45,889 nucleotides of DNA from the NCBI GenBank assembly GCA_964489245.1, contig CAZAXU010000014.1, forward strand, positions 1-45,889, given 5' to 3'. Below are positions 34,625 through 42,829 of this stretch, one piece after another. This DNA is from CAZAXU01 sp964489245 (lineage in GTDB: Bacteria; Bacteroidota; Bacteroidia; Flavobacteriales; Flavobacteriaceae). Made by a program: the position numbers and the translations under genes. The notes beneath the pieces are model-generated. The model saw nothing but the letters and a program-made list of their open reading frames with translations. It ran no database searches and had not been told where the DNA came from. Numbering within the stretch: the first letter of the stretch is position 1; every line of letters begins with the position of its first letter.

Positions 34625-35449
34625 TTGAAAAACAAAGAACAACAAACTTGGCAAGAAAAACTTCATGACATAATTTATGAAGCTGACACCAAAGCCGGAA
34701 AATGGTTTGATATTATTTTGCTTGCGCTCATTTTTGCCAGTGTTGTTATTGTAATGCTTGAAAGTGTTCATTCTTATCAACAGCAATATCACAATTTTTT
34801 TGATTTTGCCGAGTGGGTTATTACCATCCTATTCAGTATAGAATATATTGCCCGAATTGTCACAATCAAAAAACCACGTTCATATATCTTCAGTTTTTAC
34901 GGGATTATTGATTTCCTCTCAACCATTCCAAAATATTTAGCCCTATTTTCCGTAGGTGTTAATTCTCTGATTGCATTACGAGCGCTTAGATTACTCAGAG
35001 TATTCCGCATATTAAAATTAGTTCCGTTTATCGGAGAATCGGAATCGCTTTCCAAAGCCCTAAAAGCCAGTAGAGCCAAAATATCTGTCTTTTTATTAAC
35101 AGTCTTGATTTTAACCATTATTTTAGGAACTTTAATGTATCTTATTGAGATGAATCAAGATAGTGGATTTAATAATATTCCCAAAAGTATGTATTGGGCA
35201 ATCGTAACACTTACAACAGTTGGATACGGCGATATTGCTCCGGTCACGCCTCTGGGACAATTTCTTGCTTCCATTATAATGATTCTGGGATATGGCATTA
35301 TCGCCGTCCCTACGGGGATTGTCTCTGCCGAATATTCCAAGCAAAAAAACGTGCATGTCAGCACGCAATCTTGCCCACATTGCAATGCCACAGATCATCA
35401 CGATAATGCAGAATATTGCTACGAATGCGGTAACAAATTAAATGAATAA
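34625..35449 (+). CDS. Voltage-gated potassium channel with C-terminal zinc ribbon
   Basis: A 274-residue inner-membrane channel subunit with six transmembrane segments. S4 carries four arginines at three-residue spacing (119, 122, 125, 128). The pore loop has the potassium selectivity filter TVGYGD (residues 198-203). After the pore helix comes a short cytoplasmic tail with four cysteines, Cys250-Pro-His-Cys253 and Cys265-Tyr-Glu-Cys268, forming a probable zinc ribbon. The TTG start is the only start codon before the conserved region. The gene seems to stand alone between queG and maeB. Confidence 0.88.
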   Translation: MKNKEQQTWQEKLHDIIYEADTKAGKWFDIILLALIFASVVIVMLESVHSYQQQYHNFFDFAEWVITILFSIEYIARIVTIKKPRSYIFSFYGIIDFLSTIPKYLALFSVGVNSLIALRALRLLRVFRILKLVPFIGESESLSKALKASRAKISVFLLTVLILTIILGTLMYLIEMNQDSGFNNIPKSMYWAIVTLTTVGYGDIAPVTPLGQFLASIIMILGYGIIAVPTGIVSAEYSKQKNVHVSTQSCPHCNATDHHDNAEYCYECGNKLNE

Positions 35450-35607
35450 GAAAATTCACGAAGCTAAAACTTAATTATTTTCGACATGAAAATATTTCCT
35501 ATTTTTGGCTTTTAAAAATCACACAAAATATACAAGTATAAACTGAAAAATCTTATTTATTTTTAAATAAAAGAACATTTGGCATATTTTTTAGGCTTAT
35601 ACCTATC

Positions 35608-35615
35608 TAACTTTG
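35608..35615 (+). promoter_or_regulatory. -7 element of the malic enzyme gene
   Basis: TAACTTTG, a perfect TAnnTTTG match, 35 nt before the ATG, in a 201-bp gap otherwise free of genes. No TTG at the usual -33 spacing. Confidence 0.45.
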
Positions 35616-35650
35616 TGCTTTCAAAACTTTGGAACTAACATATTGAACTC

Positions 35651-37948
35651 ATGAAAGAAAAAAGACTAAGGCGAGATGCCCTCAAATATCATCTGGAACC
35701 CCGACCGGGTAAAATTGAAGTGGTCCCCACTAAAAAACACAACACACAAAGAGACTTATCTTTAGCCTACTCCCCCGGAGTCGCTATTCCGTGTATGGAA
35801 ATTCACGAAAACGAAGAAGATGTCTATAGCTACACCAACAAAGGAAACCTTGTTGCTGTCATTTCTAACGGAACTGCCGTTTTAGGCTTAGGAAACATCG
35901 GCGCCGAAGCAGGAAAGCCGGTAATGGAAGGAAAAGGGCTTCTCTTTAAAATTTTTGCAGACATTGATGTGTTTGATATTGAGGTCGAAACCGAAGATAT
36001 TGAAGAATTTATTCAAACCGTAAAAAATATAGCCCCGACTTTTGGAGGCATCAATTTAGAAGATATCAAAGCACCTGAAGCATTTGAAATAGAAAGACGC
36101 TTAAAAGATGAATTGGATATTCCGGTAATGCACGATGACCAACACGGCACAGCAATTATATCTTCTGCCGCTCTTATTAATGCCATTGAGCTGACTGAAA
36201 AAAAGATTGAAGATGTTAAAATTGTCATCAATGGTGCCGGTGCTGCGGCTGTTTCCTGTACTAGACTTTACCAAGCCTTAGGAGCTAAAAAAGAAAATAT
36301 TGTAATGCTTGACAGCAAAGGCGTAATCAGAAGTGATAGAGAAAACTTGAGCAAAGAAAAAGCATCTTTTGCCACTGATAGGGATATCCACACTCTTGAT
36401 GAAGCCATGAAAGGCGCTGACATTTTTGTCGGTTTATCCGTTGGTAATATTCTTAATGGCAACCATTTAAAATCTATGAACGATAATCCTATTGTCTTTG
36501 CCTTGGCAAATCCTACACCGGAAATAGATTATAAAGAAGCCATTGCCTCAAGAAATGATGTAATTATGGCTACAGGACGATCAGATTATCCCAATCAAGT
36601 AAACAACGTGCTAGGATTCCCTTTCATTTTCAGAGGAGCTCTAGATGTCAGAGCAACTAAAATTAATGAAGAAATGAAGCTGGCAGCCGTATATGCACTA
36701 GCCGATTTAGCCAAGGAAGTCGTTCCGGAACAAGTAAACATGGCTTATCAGGAGAAACACTTGACATTTGGAAAAGAATATATCATTCCCAAACCCTTCG
36801 ATCCCAGATTGATCTACAAAATTCCACCTGCTATTGCAAAAGCAGCTATGGAAAGTGGTGTTGCAAAAAAACCTATTGAAGATTTTAACAAATATGAAGA
36901 AGAACTAATCGAAAGGCTCGGTGCGGAAGCAAAACAAATTCGAATGATTACAAACCGCGCCAAGAAAGACCCCAAAAGAGTGGTTTATCCCGAAGCTGAT
37001 TTACCTGAAGTACTAAAGGCAGCATATATTGCTCATGAAGAGGGTATCGCACATCCGATTTTACTAGGGAATAAAAAAATAATTGATGAAATAAAAAATG
37101 ATTTGGAATACTCTGAAGAATTACCCATTATTGATACTCTTTCTTTAGATGTCAAAGATAAAATCGAAGAATTCGCACAATTATTTTGGAAAAAACATCA
37201 ACGAAAAGGTATCACACTTCTTGAGGCTAGAAAATTGATGAGAAATCGAAACTATTTTGGTGCAATGATGGTTGAAGTTGGTGAAGCTGATAGTATTATT
37301 TCAGGATATTCCAGAAGTTTCAGAACCATATTTAAACCCATGATTGAAGTAATTGGCAAGCAACAAGGAGTCGAAAAAGTATTTGCCACCACCTTATTGC
37401 TCACCAATAAAGGTCCCTTATTCTTTACGGATTCCTCAATCGTAGTCAATCCTGACACTAACGATGTTGTAAGAATGGCTTCAATGGTCACAGATGTTGT
37501 AAAAATGTTCAGAATCCGACCTAATATTGCCTTACTTTCATTCTCAAATTTCGGCTCTTCAAAAAACGCAGAAGCTCAAAAAATGAAAAAAGCAGCACTC
37601 ATTTTAAGAAATAAATACCCTGATATGAACATAGATGGAGAATTCCAAGCCAATGTTGCCGTCAACAAAAAACTACTTAAAGAAAATTTTCCTTTCTCAG
37701 AACTAGTCAATAAAAAGGTGAACACGCTTATTTTTCCTAATCTCGATGCAGCTAATATCTCATATCGTTTAATCAAAGAACTGACGAATGCACAAATGGT
37801 AGGTCCCATCATGATGGGAATGAATAAATCTGTTCATATTTTACAAGTAGGCTCAACAGCTGATGAAATTGTAAACATGACAATTGTCGCCGTAATCGAT
37901 GCGCAAATGAGAGAAAAGAAAGAGAAAGAAATGCAAAAAAATAATTGA
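35651..37948 (+). CDS. maeB: Malic enzyme with phosphotransacetylase-like domain, probably NADP-dependent
   Basis: A 765-residue protein that oxidatively decarboxylates malate to pyruvate. Residues 1 to about 430 hold the malic enzyme: SLAYSPGVAIPC, IPVMHDDQHGTAI (metal and substrate site) and the nucleotide fold VINGAGAAAVSCTRLY. Residues about 435-760 are a phosphate acetyl/butyryltransferase-like domain (RVVYPEADLPEVLKAA at the start, ADSIISGYSRSF in the middle), which in MaeB-type enzymes is regulatory, responding to acetyl-CoA. Length and order match the MaeB class. NADP preference is by family. Confidence 0.94.
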   Translation: MKEKRLRRDALKYHLEPRPGKIEVVPTKKHNTQRDLSLAYSPGVAIPCMEIHENEEDVYSYTNKGNLVAVISNGTAVLGLGNIGAEAGKPVMEGKGLLFKIFADIDVFDIEVETEDIEEFIQTVKNIAPTFGGINLEDIKAPEAFEIERRLKDELDIPVMHDDQHGTAIISSAALINAIELTEKKIEDVKIVINGAGAAAVSCTRLYQALGAKKENIVMLDSKGVIRSDRENLSKEKASFATDRDIHTLDEAMKGADIFVGLSVGNILNGNHLKSMNDNPIVFALANPTPEIDYKEAIASRNDVIMATGRSDYPNQVNNVLGFPFIFRGALDVRATKINEEMKLAAVYALADLAKEVVPEQVNMAYQEKHLTFGKEYIIPKPFDPRLIYKIPPAIAKAAMESGVAKKPIEDFNKYEEELIERLGAEAKQIRMITNRAKKDPKRVVYPEADLPEVLKAAYIAHEEGIAHPILLGNKKIIDEIKNDLEYSEELPIIDTLSLDVKDKIEEFAQLFWKKHQRKGITLLEARKLMRNRNYFGAMMVEVGEADSIISGYSRSFRTIFKPMIEVIGKQQGVEKVFATTLLLTNKGPLFFTDSSIVVNPDTNDVVRMASMVTDVVKMFRIRPNIALLSFSNFGSSKNAEAQKMKKAALILRNKYPDMNIDGEFQANVAVNKKLLKENFPFSELVNKKVNTLIFPNLDAANISYRLIKELTNAQMVGPIMMGMNKSVHILQVGSTADEIVNMTIVAVIDAQMREKKEKEMQKNN

Positions 37949-38071
37949 CAAAGATTAAAAATCAACAATTTACAAATACTTAGAAAGGTTTTGCATTACT
38001 GATTGTTAATAAATTCATTCATTTTGTTGATAAGATTTCTTGTGTAAAATAAAATTATCTTGATTTAGCTT

Positions 38072-38079
38072 TATTTTTG
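38072..38079 (+). promoter_or_regulatory. -7 element of purM
   Basis: TATTTTTG, 22 nt before the purM ATG, a perfect TAnnTTTG match in the 153-bp gap after maeB. It is the only consensus promoter element I found for the purine cluster. Confidence 0.5.
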
Positions 38080-38101
38080 TGTCGTATTTAAGCAAAAAAA
38101 A

Positions 38102-39175
38102 ATGCAAAAAAAGAGTGGAGTTAACATCAATCTCGGCAATCAGTCTTCTGAAACAGCATATTCTTATGCCATTGATACTTTCTCAAACAGAAACGGAAAG
38201 AAGGGGGCTGTCGCCTCAAAAACAAACGGTGGTTTTTCCAATCTTTTAATTTTTGGCAACGAACGCATCGGTATCGGCTCCGATGGCACAGGTACTAAGG
38301 CTGAATTGGCTGAACGTACCGGCATTTACGACACTTTAGGCTTCGATTTAGTAGCAATGGTAGCCGATGATTTGGCAGCTGCCGGTTTTGAACCAACCAA
38401 TCTTTCCAACGTAATCGATGTAGATTTTCTTGACAAAGACATTATTGAACAAATGATGAAAGGTTTGCGTGATGCTTGCAACTTTGCCAATGTTACCATT
38501 ACCGGTGGCGAAATTGCCGAGCTGGGAAATCGTATTGGCGGCTATGGAAACGGAATGCACTTCAATTGGAGTTCAACGGCTATTGGCGTATTGCCTGATA
38601 ATCTGAAAACCGACATTGACGGTAGTCAAATCAAAAGTGGAGATATTATTATTAGTCTGAAAAGTCGTGGATTTCGTAGTAATGGCTTTTCAGCCATTCG
38701 CAGAATTTTACAAGAAAATTTAGGCAACAAATGGCATACAATTTCCTATGATGATACAACAACTTGGGGCAAAAAAATGTTGATGCCCTCTTTGATCTAC
38801 GCACCTGTTATCAACAAAATTATTTCAAAAAATTTAATACCAAAAGGAATAGCACATATTACCGGCGGGGGAATCTTTGATAATCTACGACGTGTTTTGA
38901 AAATGACAAATACCGGCGCGATATTGGACAATTTGTTTAACCCTCTACCGGAAATGTTACGGATACAAGAATTAGGAAAAATATCCAATGAAAATGCTTA
39001 TCTATGGTGGAATATGGGTAATGGAATGTTGCTAGTCATCAATCGAGATGATGCAGATGAAATCGTCAAGGAAATTCGGCAGGAAAATTACGAATGTCAA
39101 ATAGCCGGAAAAATAACCGATAATAACAGAATATCGGTTGTTTTCCCAACTTTGAAATTAACGAAGAAATATTAA
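38102..39175 (+). CDS. purM: Phosphoribosylformylglycinamidine cyclo-ligase (AIR synthase), variant form
   Basis: This enzyme closes the imidazole ring of AIR from FGAM with ATP (fifth step of purine synthesis). The 357-residue protein has the PurM pattern: GVNINLGNQSSE near the start, GIGSDGTGTKAELAE (nucleotide/phosphate site), DLVAMVADDLAAAGFEP, TITGGEIAELGNRI and HITGGGIFDNLRRVL near the C-terminus. Several of these differ from the common PurM wording (for example the usual SGTDGVGTK and GGETAEM), so it belongs to a divergent branch. Its neighbours purL, purQ and purH support the role. A weak terminator begins in its stop codon. Confidence 0.87.
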   Translation: MQKKSGVNINLGNQSSETAYSYAIDTFSNRNGKKGAVASKTNGGFSNLLIFGNERIGIGSDGTGTKAELAERTGIYDTLGFDLVAMVADDLAAAGFEPTNLSNVIDVDFLDKDIIEQMMKGLRDACNFANVTITGGEIAELGNRIGGYGNGMHFNWSSTAIGVLPDNLKTDIDGSQIKSGDIIISLKSRGFRSNGFSAIRRILQENLGNKWHTISYDDTTTWGKKMLMPSLIYAPVINKIISKNLIPKGIAHITGGGIFDNLRRVLKMTNTGAILDNLFNPLPEMLRIQELGKISNENAYLWWNMGNGMLLVINRDDADEIVKEIRQENYECQIAGKITDNNRISVVFPTLKLTKKY

Positions 39176-39202
39176 AAGCTGTCAAATTTTGGCGGCTTTT
39201 TT
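39174..39202 (+). terminator. Terminator-like hairpin directly after purM
   Basis: AAAAGCTGTC and GGCGGCTTTT pair over ten positions in RNA (two G-U pairs), with a 7-nt loop and T6 at the end. The stem starts in the purM stop codon. It could attenuate transcription into purL. Confidence 0.5.
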
Positions 39203-39208
39203 ATTTAA

Positions 39209-39230
39209 TTATGAGTTATAAGTTGAATTA
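39209..39230 (+). repeat. Left repeat array, purM/purL space (TTATGAG type, degenerate)
   Basis: TTATGAG, TTATAAG and TTGAATTA: about three heptamers of the same family as the array after purL (42319-42425), in the same orientation, but decayed. Confidence 0.55.
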
Positions 39231-39276
39231 CGACCGAAGGAAGTCCCGAGAGGAACGATTCGGGATGAATTATCAG
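39231..39276. repeat. Hairpin-containing core between repeat arrays, no gene
   Basis: This 46-bp GC-richer segment has a TCCCGA (39244-39249) / TCGGGA (39260-39265) stem with a 10-nt loop. It looks like a dispersed palindromic repeat unit and has no coding potential. It occupies the position where other spaces hold a four-helix-bundle gene. Confidence 0.45.
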
Positions 39277-39317
39277 AACTTTTAACTTTACAAACTTTTA
39301 ACTAACGACTAACAACC
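39277..39317 (+). repeat. Right repeat array before purL (AACTTTT type)
   Basis: AACTTTT, AACTTTACA, AACTTTT, then AACTAACGACTAACAACC: the AACTTTY family also found before purH (44078-44137) and at the window's right end, here partly degenerate. It includes TAACTTTA (39284-39291), a near-match to the -7 consensus, 38 nt before the purL ATG. Confidence 0.6.
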
Positions 39318-39329
39318 AGGCACTGAATT

Positions 39330-42326
39330 ATGTTTCAAATACAAACAATATTAAAATCCGGTTACAAAAATACCAAAGCACTGAATTTACAACAAAAAAT
39401 TCAGTCGCAACTCAACATAAACACCGGCAACATCAAGACAAGCAAACTCTACACGATAGATTATCAAATCCGTCAAGATGAAATAGGTAAATTTGCTGAA
39501 AAATGCCTGCAAAATACCATTACCGAACAAGTATTTATCAACCGTATTTATGATGATGTGCATTATCAATCAATAATTGCCATTGCCCAACTCCCCGGCG
39601 TTACCGACGATGTGGGCATATCGGCACAAATGGCACTTGCCGATTATCTCAATCGCGATATCGATAAAAATGTGCAACATATATATACCCAGGATATTTA
39701 CTACTTTGAAAACAATTTATCCGAAACGGAATTACAAGAAATTGCTCAGGCTTTTCTCGGTAATCCGTTGATCAATTATATTCAAACTATCCGTAAAAAC
39801 GAAAGTAGGTTTGATTTTACTCCATACGTTCCGAAAGTAGAAATGCAAACCGACGAAAGCATCGAAATCATCGATTTAGAAAACCTATCCGATGAAAAAT
39901 TGCTACAATTATCAAACGAACGCATATTGGCTTTAAATTTAGAAGAAATGAAAGCCATTCGCAAGTATTTTACCGATTCTAAAATCAAAGCGAAACGACT
40001 GTCAAAAGGCTTACCGGAACAACTTACCGATGTAGAATTGGAAGTCTTTGCCCAAACTTGGTCGGAGCATTGCAAACACAAGGAATTCAACGCTTTAATA
40101 GAATACGAAAACAAAGAAACCGGCAAAAAAAAGACCATAGATTCTTTGTTCAAAACTTATATCAAAGGTTCAACAGATGTCGTTCAAAAACATTTACAAG
40201 CCAATGATAATCACTGGTTGATTAAGGTCTTTACAGATAATGCCGGAACAGTCAGAGCTACCAAGGATAAACTATTTGTGTGGAAAGTTGAAACCCATAA
40301 CTCACCTTCGGCATTAGATCCTTACGGGGGAGCCATTACCGGAATTCTAGGCGTAAACAGAGATATTATGGGGACAGGAATTGGCGGAGCTGAAATGCTT
40401 TTTAATACCAATGTACTTTGCTTTGGACCTCCCGATTACAACCAAAAACTGCTCAAAGGACAATTGCACCCGCAACGTATTATGGAAGGCGTAGTTACCG
40501 GTATTGAAGATGGCGGAAACAAGTCAGGTATTCCTACGGTAAACGGTTCGGTAATATTTGACGACCGTTTTGCCGGAAAACCTTTGGTTTTTTGTGGCAC
40601 AGGTGGACTAATGCCTGACAATTACAAGGGACGGAACAGCTGGGAAAAACCCATTGATGCAGGTGATAGAATTATTATGGCAGGAGGACGTGTAGGAAAA
40701 GACGGAATTCACGGCGCTACTTTCTCCTCTACCGAAATCAATGAAAAATCGCCGATGTCTGCCGTGCAAATCGGGAGCCCTATTACACAAAAAAAACTAT
40801 CTGATTTTATGACAATTGCAGCTCGCAAAGGATTGATTAAATCAAGCACCGACAACGGTGCCGGCGGCTTGTCCTCATCCGTAGGCGAATTGGCGGAAAT
40901 TCCTAATGGTGCTGTGGTATTTCTTAATAAAATTCCCTTAAAATATTCCGGCTTAAAACCTTGGGAAATATTCGTCTCCGAATCACAAGAGCGAATGACA
41001 CTCGTCGTAGAACCTGAAAAAGAAATAGAACTCTTACAACTCGCCGAAGAAATGGAAGTGGAAGTAACGGATATTGGCTATTTTACGAATACCGGCTATT
41101 TGGACGTTCGTTATAAAAATAAGATTGTCAATTATTTAGACTTGGATTTCCTGCACAATGGCGTGCCGCAGAAAAAAATGATTGCGGAATGGAAAAAGCC
41201 GGATTTAACTGAACCTGCACCCATTGAGATTGATGATTATAAGACTGTTTTGCAGGATTTGATGGCATCGTTGAATATCCGTTCGCGGGAAAATATCATC
41301 CGCCGTTACGATCACGAAGTAAAGGGAAAAAGCATCGTTAAACCGCTGATGGGTGAACGTGGCACAAGTCCGCAAGATGCCGGTGTGATGCGTATCAATC
41401 ACAAGAGTTTTGAAGGAATTGCCATTTCCAACGGTATCTGTCCGCAATATGGCGATATCGATGCTTATGAAATGTCGGCAGGGGCTTTTGATGAAGCCAT
41501 TAGGCAAATTATTGCCGTAGGCGGCGAACTGCCCAATACCCGAAAAAAAGATGATATATTTTGGACGGTAAACGACAATTTCAGTGTTCCGGACTCTTTA
41601 TATCACCCCAAAAATAATCCGGACGGTAAAGAAAAACTGGCAAAACTAGTGCAAATGAATGAAGCGCTATACGATATGGCGACTTTCTTTGATATTCCGA
41701 TGACTTCGGGTAAAGACAGTATGAAAAACGACTTTAAACGCGAAGGGGTGAAGATTTCCGTTCCACCTACGATTGTGTATTCGATGGTGGCAAAAATCGG
41801 GGATGTTCGCCGGACCATTACATCAGATTTCAAAGCCGAAGGCGATCTGATTTATCAAGTGGGAAAAACTTATGACGAGTTGGGGGCTTCTGAATTTTAT
41901 AGATTATTTGATGAACTCGGCGCCAATGTCCCCAAAGTGCGTAAAGAAGAAGCTAAAGATAGTTATCTAAAAATGATGCAAGCTAATAAAGAACATCTAG
42001 TCGTATCTGCTCACGATATATCCAACGGCGGAATGGCAGTTGCCTTATCGGAATGTTTAATCGGGACGGATTTCGGGACGGAAATTTCTTTGGATGGATT
42101 GGAAAGTTTGCCGTTGAATGCCAAATTGTTTGCCGAAAGTCATTCGCGGTTTGTCGTGAGTGTTGCGCCGGAAAACAGAGAAAAATTTGAAGAAATTATG
42201 CGAGATAAAGCGATTTTCTTGGGAAAAGTTACGAGGGATAAGCGGTTGAAGGTTGTGGGTAATCAAAATATTATCATTGATGGTAAAATAGAAGAATTGG
42301 AAAATAAATGGAGGTGTGAGTTATGA
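39330..42326 (+). CDS. purL: Phosphoribosylformylglycinamidine synthase, synthetase subunit (PurSL type, no glutaminase domain)
   Basis: A 998-residue enzyme making FGAM from FGAR, ATP and ammonia. The first 200 or so residues are a PurS-like plus linker region. Residues about 200-990 hold the two PurM-like halves, with FAQTWSEHCKHKEF, KVETHNSPSALDPYGGAITGILG, STDNGAGGLSSSVGELAE, TSGKDSMKNDF and SAHDISNGGMAVALSE. The glutaminase domain of large (about 1,220-residue) PurL enzymes is absent and is encoded by purQ 500 bp downstream. The last residues, CEL, and the TGA stop lie in the heptamer array: its first full unit supplies GAG-TTA-TGA. The true C-terminus may therefore have been changed by the repeat insertion. 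Confidence 0.92.
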   Translation: MFQIQTILKSGYKNTKALNLQQKIQSQLNINTGNIKTSKLYTIDYQIRQDEIGKFAEKCLQNTITEQVFINRIYDDVHYQSIIAIAQLPGVTDDVGISAQMALADYLNRDIDKNVQHIYTQDIYYFENNLSETELQEIAQAFLGNPLINYIQTIRKNESRFDFTPYVPKVEMQTDESIEIIDLENLSDEKLLQLSNERILALNLEEMKAIRKYFTDSKIKAKRLSKGLPEQLTDVELEVFAQTWSEHCKHKEFNALIEYENKETGKKKTIDSLFKTYIKGSTDVVQKHLQANDNHWLIKVFTDNAGTVRATKDKLFVWKVETHNSPSALDPYGGAITGILGVNRDIMGTGIGGAEMLFNTNVLCFGPPDYNQKLLKGQLHPQRIMEGVVTGIEDGGNKSGIPTVNGSVIFDDRFAGKPLVFCGTGGLMPDNYKGRNSWEKPIDAGDRIIMAGGRVGKDGIHGATFSSTEINEKSPMSAVQIGSPITQKKLSDFMTIAARKGLIKSSTDNGAGGLSSSVGELAEIPNGAVVFLNKIPLKYSGLKPWEIFVSESQERMTLVVEPEKEIELLQLAEEMEVEVTDIGYFTNTGYLDVRYKNKIVNYLDLDFLHNGVPQKKMIAEWKKPDLTEPAPIEIDDYKTVLQDLMASLNIRSRENIIRRYDHEVKGKSIVKPLMGERGTSPQDAGVMRINHKSFEGIAISNGICPQYGDIDAYEMSAGAFDEAIRQIIAVGGELPNTRKKDDIFWTVNDNFSVPDSLYHPKNNPDGKEKLAKLVQMNEALYDMATFFDIPMTSGKDSMKNDFKREGVKISVPPTIVYSMVAKIGDVRRTITSDFKAEGDLIYQVGKTYDELGASEFYRLFDELGANVPKVRKEEAKDSYLKMMQANKEHLVVSAHDISNGGMAVALSECLIGTDFGTEISLDGLESLPLNAKLFAESHSRFVVSVAPENREKFEEIMRDKAIFLGKVTRDKRLKVVGNQNIIIDGKIEELENKWRCEL

Positions 42327-42425
42327 GTTATGAATTATGAGTTATGAATTATGAGTTATGAATTATGAGTTATGAATTATGAGGAGTGAGTTATGAGTTA
42401 TGAATTATGAGTTATGAGTTATGGA
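42319..42425 (+). repeat. Heptamer array TTATGAR after purL (left array of cassette 1)
   Basis: Fifteen 7-bp units in strict register from 42321: TTATGAG and TTATGAA, mostly alternating (a 14-bp higher-order period). The unit at 42384 and the last one are degenerate. Because 7 is not a multiple of 3, the unit's TGA falls in all three forward frames every 21 bp. The purL stop is the first of them. Positions 42393-42420 are complementary to 42796-42823. Confidence 0.95.
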
Positions 42426-42823
42426 GAGGAATTAATAATAAAATTTGAAAATTATGGCAAGCATTATCAAAGAAAAAAGTTTCCGGTTTGCAGTAAAAAT
42501 AGTTGAATTATATAAGATTTTAACTAAAAGAAAAGAGTTTGTGATGAGCAGGCAATTACTGCGTTCGGGAACTTCTGTAGGGGCAAATGTAAGAGAAGCT
42601 CAAAATGCACAGTCAACTGCTGATTTTATTCACAAATTAAGTATTGCTCAAAAAGAAGCAGACGAAACTTTGTATTGGATGGAATTGCTTTTGGAAACAG
42701 AATATATTACAGAAGAAGAATACTTGAAAATATATAACGATTGTGAAGAACTTTTGAAAATTATCAGAAGTATAATTATGACCACAAAGAAAAACAACTC
42801 ATAACTTATAATTTATAACTTAT
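42393..42823. other. Putative cassette 1: four-helix-bundle gene enclosed by inverted heptamer arrays
   Basis: The 28 nt at 42393-42420 and at 42796-42823 can pair at every position in RNA (25 Watson-Crick and three G-U pairs). They enclose the small ORF 42454-42804, and the right arm runs just past its stop codon. No transposase or target-site duplication is recognised, so calling this a mobile or inserted unit is inference. Confidence 0.5.
42454..42804 (+). CDS. Four-helix-bundle protein (23S intervening-sequence/S23 family), copy 1
   Basis: A 116-residue all-helical protein of the family first known from ORFs in 23S rRNA intervening sequences and related to the Avd accessory protein of diversity-generating retroelements. 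Helix 1 covers about 5-28 (IIKEKSFRFAVKIVELYK), helix 2 about 32-50 with the hallmark RQLLRSGTSVGANVREA, helix 3 about 55-82 (FIHKLSIAQKEADETLYWMEL) and helix 4 about 87-112. The start is the ATG at 42454; an in-frame TTG 9 nt earlier is less likely. Its Ser codon and TAA stop (TCA-TAA) come from the right repeat array. Function in cells is unknown. No reverse transcriptase is present, so a retroelement role is not supported. Confidence 0.88.
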   Translation: MASIIKEKSFRFAVKIVELYKILTKRKEFVMSRQLLRSGTSVGANVREAQNAQSTADFIHKLSIAQKEADETLYWMELLLETEYITEEEYLKIYNDCEELLKIIRSIIMTTKKNNS

Positions 42824-42829
42824 CACTAT
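42796..42829 (+). repeat. Right repeat array of cassette 1, inverted relative to the left one
   Basis: CTCATAA, CTTATAA, TTTATAA, CTTAT: heptamers that are the reverse complement of the TTATGAR family. The array starts inside the end of the four-helix-bundle gene (supplying its stop) and ends just before the purQ ATG at 42830. Confidence 0.88.

Noticed and set aside
42319..42425. CRISPR array
   Set aside because: Seven-base units without unique spacers; no cas genes.
42454..42804. rRNA intervening sequence proper
   Set aside because: The flanking genes are purL and purQ; there is no rRNA sequence in the window.
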